64,000 nucleotides of DNA from Lachnospiraceae bacterium (GTDB lineage: Bacteria > Bacillota > Clostridia > Lachnospirales > Lachnospiraceae): the NCBI GenBank assembly GCA_015057035.1, contig SVFC01000008.1, forward strand, positions 1-64,000, given 5' to 3'. The translations under genes and the position numbers were made by a program. The notes under the pieces were generated by a model. The model did not search any database. It worked only from the letters and a program-made list of their open reading frames with translations, and was not told where the DNA came from. This document shows positions 62,318 to 64,000 of the stretch, piece by piece (the first letter of the stretch is position 1; each line of letters starts with the position of its first letter).

Positions 62318-62725
62318 ATCCTTTCCTCCCTTATGATATTTGCGATCCTATTCCCCGTGCCTGAAAGAGCCCCTTATTCTCTTTCCTGCATTAAAAGCAT
62401 AGTATCCCTTAGTTTGATATTATCAATTTTTTAATAATTTGGATAGTGACAATAATTACAACCTTTTTTAGCTAAAATTAGATGTTTTGCACAAAATGCG
62501 CACAAAAATAGTACTAATTTCCTACAAAAAGCCTATTATTTTTCGTCTTTTTTCGAAAAGTCCACTCTTTTACCCCCGCTTCAAATTGTGTCTAATCTTA
62601 GAAAAATTGATATTTCATTTATTTTTTCTTGGATTTTTTGACGTATCTATCTTCCATTATCTTTTATAAACAAAAATCGCCGGCACCCTAAGGTGCCGAC
62701 GATAATTCATACCTCATATAAAATT
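62318..62725 (-). promoter_or_regulatory. 408-base gap: pectinase promoter region and atp terminator
   Basis: No gene fits here. On the minus strand TTGATA (62421-62426) and TACTAT (62399-62404) are 16 bases apart and could drive the pectinase. Between promoter and gene a GGAAAGAG/CTCTTTC hairpin lies in the leader, unlike any riboswitch I know. The stretch 62450-62665 is AT-rich without recognisable structure. The atp terminator is at 62672-62703. Confidence 0.5.
62672..62703 (-). terminator. Terminator of the ATP synthase operon
   Basis: On the minus strand TCGTCGGCACC pairs with GGTGCCGGCGA around TTAG/CCTAA, followed by TTTTTG. It follows atpC by about 23 bases. Confidence 0.9.
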
Positions 62726-63130
62726 CTATCGATATCCCGCAAGATCAATTCTTATTAAAGCTTTACGAAGAGCAAATTCTGCACGGGCCACATCTATGTC
62801 CGTAGTTTTATTTGCAATTCGTTCTTCTGCACGATCTTTTGCAGCCTCTGCACGATTTACATCGATTTCATCTGGCCACTCAGCCACTTCTGCGAGAAGT
62901 GTAACCTTATCTCCGAGAATCTCTGCAAAACCAGCATGTACTGCTGCTACAGTTTCTTCTTCGCCATGATGGATTGTCACAATCCCAGGCGCAAGCACTG
63001 TAGTCATAGGAATATGATTTGCATATACACCAATCTCTCCTGCTGCAGTCGTAAACTCAATAAAGCGAGCCTCGCCTTCATAGAAGATACGATCTGGTGT
63101 AATAATTTCTACTCTGAAAATATCTGCCAT
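62726..63130 (-). CDS. atpC: ATP synthase epsilon subunit
   Basis: A 134-residue protein with the epsilon fold: an N-terminal beta barrel (FRVEIITPDRIFYEGEARFIEFTTAAGEIGVYANHIPMTTVLAPGIVTI) and a C-terminal two-helix hairpin (DVNRAEAAKDRAEERIANKTTDIDVARAEFALRKALIRI). It links the catalytic head to the rotor and tunes ATPase activity. It is the last gene of the atp operon, following atpD by 30 bases. Confidence 0.95.
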   Translation of the reverse strand: MADIFRVEIITPDRIFYEGEARFIEFTTAAGEIGVYANHIPMTTVLAPGIVTIHHGEEETVAAVHAGFAEILGDKVTLLAEVAEWPDEIDVNRAEAAKDRAEERIANKTTDIDVARAEFALRKALIRIDLAGYR

Positions 63131-63160
63131 AATTCATTCCTTTCTGCATGGTAGCGAATA

Positions 63161-64000
<840 letters not shown>

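Noticed and set aside
62330-62400. Possible c-di-GMP or other riboswitch before the pectinase gene
   Set aside because: Only a simple GGAAAGAG/CTCTTTC hairpin is present; the conserved GEMM-I or GEMM-II core elements are absent.

Overview
The window looks like part of a chromosome from an anaerobic, low-GC Firmicute of the class Clostridia, most likely a pectin-degrading gut member of the Lachnospiraceae. I infer this from the split transketolase, the PerR plus rubredoxin-type rubrerythrin pair, Lachnospiraceae-type proteins of unknown function (DUF5711 and DUF6128 types), T-box leaders on aminoacyl-tRNA synthetase genes, and large secreted pectin and galactan hydrolases. The species cannot be named from the sequence alone. 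I saw no tRNA gene, CRISPR array, insertion sequence or prophage.

Layout. 1-411: tandem promoters and leader of a leftward transcript that looks like an rRNA operon whose 16S gene would lie just outside the window. 412-3252: CvpA-like, DUF5711-like and degenerate JAB/MPN-like proteins. 3336-8279: one leftward operon (CarD-like protein, small protein, dnaX, ybaB, recR, split transketolase). 8484-13692: pyridoxamine kinase, then leftward iscR-iscS-iscU-mnmA-cysK (sulfur and Fe-S supply). 13744-17183: SRP RNA, tadA, acetyltransferase, DUF6128 protein, perR-rbr. 17230-20507: membrane protein, two tandem PilZ (c-di-GMP) proteins, CapA-like lipoprotein. 20560-24770: a LacI-regulated CUT1 sugar ABC operon with operator repeats. 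24840-30406: two-component system, TPR-GGDEF protein, catalytically degenerate LytM/M23 protein. 30482-35119: metG T-box operon (metG, Nudix, tatD, rsmA). 35116-39191: small protein and Na/Ca exchanger behind a yybP-ykoY (Mn2+) leader, deoD, and tyrS behind a Tyr T-box.

39221-62317 is the accessory part. It holds a GH53 galactanase lipoprotein divergent from a GH1 beta-glycosidase; a 2191-residue RHS/YD-repeat secreted protein ending in a TNT-type NAD+ glycohydrolase-like domain, with a small putative immunity gene after it; a two-repeat small protein; a YtrA-type GntR/ABC transporter operon whose promoter sits inside a 50-bp palindrome; and a 2362-residue cell-surface protein with repeated binding-like modules, pectin methylesterase and pectate lyase. 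The right edge carries the end of the ATP synthase operon (atpD partial, atpC).

How the genes fit together: the esterase-lyase, galactanase and GH1 enzyme would together attack pectin backbones and their beta-1,4-galactan side chains, and the sugar ABC operon could import products, although its substrate is not shown. The TPR-GGDEF protein and the PilZ pair suggest c-di-GMP signalling. The RHS-TNT protein and its neighbour form the best candidate for an interbacterial toxin-immunity system. All functions are inferred from motifs and context; no database search was run.
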